From Candidatus Zixiibacteriota bacterium (GTDB lineage: Bacteria > Zixibacteria > MSB-5A5 > GN15 > PGXB01): DNA of 5,487 nt. The notes under the pieces were generated by a model. It searched no databases and was not told where the DNA came from. It saw only the letters and a list, made by a program, of their open reading frames with translations. Every line of letters begins with the position of its first letter. The stretch's first letter is position 1. Below, piece by piece: positions 4,259 through 5,487 of this stretch. The stretch is from the NCBI GenBank assembly GCA_030591405.1, contig JAUVBC010000173.1:1-5487 (forward strand), given 5' to 3'. The position numbers were made by a program, and so were the translations under genes.

Positions 4259-5487
4259 ATGACTGATATTTCTCGCATACGAAATCTTGCTATTGTTGCC
4301 CATGTTGATCACGGTAAAACGACACTCATAGATTCTGTCTTTAAAGCGACCCGAACATTCCGCGACAATCAGGAAGTTGCCGAACGGTTGATGGACAACA
4401 ATATCATCGAACGTGAACGCGGCATTACCATTCGGTCAAAACACTGCACCGTCTCATGGAACGATTACCTGATAAACATTATCGACACGCCCGGCCATGC
4501 TGATTTCTCCGGCGAAGTCGAACGGGTCCTCTCGATGGTTGATTCGGTTCTGCTTTTGGTGGATGCCGCCGAAGGGCCAATGCCTCAAACCCGTTATGTA
4601 CTGATGCGTGCCTTAAGACTTGGTATCCAACCGATAGTTATTATCAATAAAGTTGATCGCCCGAACGCCCGTGTTGATTATACGCTGAATAAAACATTTG
4701 ATCTTTTTATAGAATTAGGCGCCACCGATGAACAGGCGCAATTTCCGGTTCTTTATGGCACCGGTCTTGCCGGATGGTTCGTCAACGATTTAGACAAAGA
4801 TGAGCATAAAGGAATGGATTCTCTTTTTCAGATGATCATTGATGAGGTTCCTCCCCCGCAGGTCGATCAGAATGGCGATTTCCTGATGCAGGTCAGCTCG
4901 CTTGACTGGAGCGATTATATCGGCCAGATCGGTTGTGGACGAGTCCTTCGCGGCTGCCTGAAAAAAGGTGAGGATTTCACCCGGATGGTGACTAAGCTAA
5001 AAGATACTTCGTCGCCAGATAAAGATTGGGAGTTTGTTTCATCCTCAAAGGCAAAAGGTCTCCATATGTGGATCACCCGCGGACTGACCCGGGTTGAGAC
5101 CGATGAAATCGCTGCCGGCGATATTGTCTGGTTGGCCGGACCAACCGAGATTGGTATTGGCGATACCTTTTCCAAAAATGAAGATACCAAAGAAGCGTTA
5201 AAACCGCTTGAGATCGAGGAACCTACTCTTTCAATGTTTTTTCTGGTCAACACCGGGCCATTCTCAGGGCAGGAAGGCACCGCGATCATGCTCCGGCAGT
5301 TGAAAGAACGACTAATCAGAGAGCTTCGAGTTAATGTTGCTCTGCGGATGGAAGATCTTGGTCGTGCAGATGGTGTCAAAGTTTCCGGACGAGGCGAACT
5401 TCATCTCGCTATTCTGATCGAAGAAATGCGACGCGAGGGACTTGAGTTCTGCGTGTCCCGCCCGGAAGTAATCACCCGTCTTGATGA
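4259..5487 (+). CDS. typA: Ribosome-associated translational GTPase TypA/BipA (3' end outside window)
   Basis: The frame is open from ATG 4259 to the window end, giving 409 of the roughly 600 residues usual for TypA. GTPase motifs are G1 AHVDHGKTT (14-22), G2 RGIT (54-57), G3 DTPGH (76-80) and G4 NKVD (130-133). TypA-type signatures include MPQTR (108-112), SLDWSDYIGQIGCGR (214-228) at the start of the second beta-barrel domain, VSGRGELHLAILIEEMRREG (375-394) and VSRPEVI (399-405) in the following alpha/beta domain. TypA binds the ribosome at the elongation-factor site and supports 50S assembly and growth under stress or cold. The G5 region reads YGTGLAG instead of the commoner SA-type motif, and SKH (60-62) replaces the usual AKN-like stretch after G2, so it is a somewhat divergent member. 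It is more GC-rich than the upstream operon and has its own promoter-like signals. EF-G and LepA are less likely given the DWSDYIG and SRPEVI motifs. Confidence 0.96.
   Translation, partial: MTDISRIRNLAIVAHVDHGKTTLIDSVFKATRTFRDNQEVAERLMDNNIIERERGITIRSKHCTVSWNDYLINIIDTPGHADFSGEVERVLSMVDSVLLLVDAAEGPMPQTRYVLMRALRLGIQPIVIINKVDRPNARVDYTLNKTFDLFIELGATDEQAQFPVLYGTGLAGWFVNDLDKDEHKGMDSLFQMIIDEVPPPQVDQNGDFLMQVSSLDWSDYIGQIGCGRVLRGCLKKGEDFTRMVTKLKDTSSPDKDWEFVSSSKAKGLHMWITRGLTRVETDEIAAGDIVWLAGPTEIGIGDTFSKNEDTKEALKPLEIEEPTLSMFFLVNTGPFSGQEGTAIMLRQLKERLIRELRVNVALRMEDLGRADGVKVSGRGELHLAILIEEMRREGLEFCVSRPEVITRLD

Noticed and set aside
4915..5379. Minus-strand open frame of 154 codons, rich in Ser and Arg
   Set aside because: It is antisense to typA, whose reading frame is unambiguous; the composition is typical of a shadow frame.
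2..5487. CRISPR array, tRNA, rRNA or insertion sequence
   Set aside because: There are no regularly spaced repeats, no cloverleaf-like segment and no transposase or paired terminal repeats on either strand.

Overview
The window looks like a bacterial chromosome fragment, probably from a Gram-negative anaerobe-type lineage. A two-component signalling operon tied to an SLC13/DASS-type anion transporter is followed by the housekeeping GTPase typA/bipA. Gene sets of this kind (histidine kinase, CBS protein, receiver-linked DASS permease, free receiver) fit Desulfobacterota-like or candidate-phylum bacteria. The sequence alone does not fix the taxon, and this placement is low-confidence inference. 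The signalling operon is clearly more AT-rich than typA, most strongly in the kinase fragment.

Positions 2-3737 form one tightly packed plus-strand operon. It starts with the 3' end of a sensor histidine kinase (2-556) and continues with a two-CBS-domain protein (617-1177). Next is a 677-residue protein with an N-terminal phospho-receiver domain fused to a complete DASS/SLC13-like membrane transporter (1193-3226). The last gene is a stand-alone receiver with a short C-terminal tail (3249-3737). Gaps are 60, 15 and about 20 bases. A plausible model is that the kinase phosphorylates one or both receivers, the fused receiver acts directly on the permease at the inner face of the membrane, and the CBS protein adds an adenylate or energy-status signal. 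No DNA-binding output domain is visible in these genes, so control of transport after synthesis is more likely than transcriptional control.

Positions 3738-4258 hold about 520 bases without a convincing gene, but they are rich in signals. They include a perfect 16-bp palindrome, a weak open stretch interrupted by one amber codon, a TGACA/TGTCA inverted repeat, and a strong sigma70-like promoter (TTGACA, 16 bp, TATACT). A rho-independent terminator-like hairpin with a T run starts only about a dozen bases after the predicted transcription start. A second hairpin lies just upstream of the typA ribosome binding site. This arrangement suggests either a tandem terminator/promoter boundary or an attenuated leader for typA.

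From 4259 to the window end runs the first 409 codons of the ribosome-associated translational GTPase TypA/BipA, with all main GTPase motifs except a canonical G5.

The most interesting object is the receiver-transporter fusion. Its two substrate/sodium hairpin motifs depart from the SNT consensus (SEH and SDG), and it has an unusually long loop after the first membrane helix.
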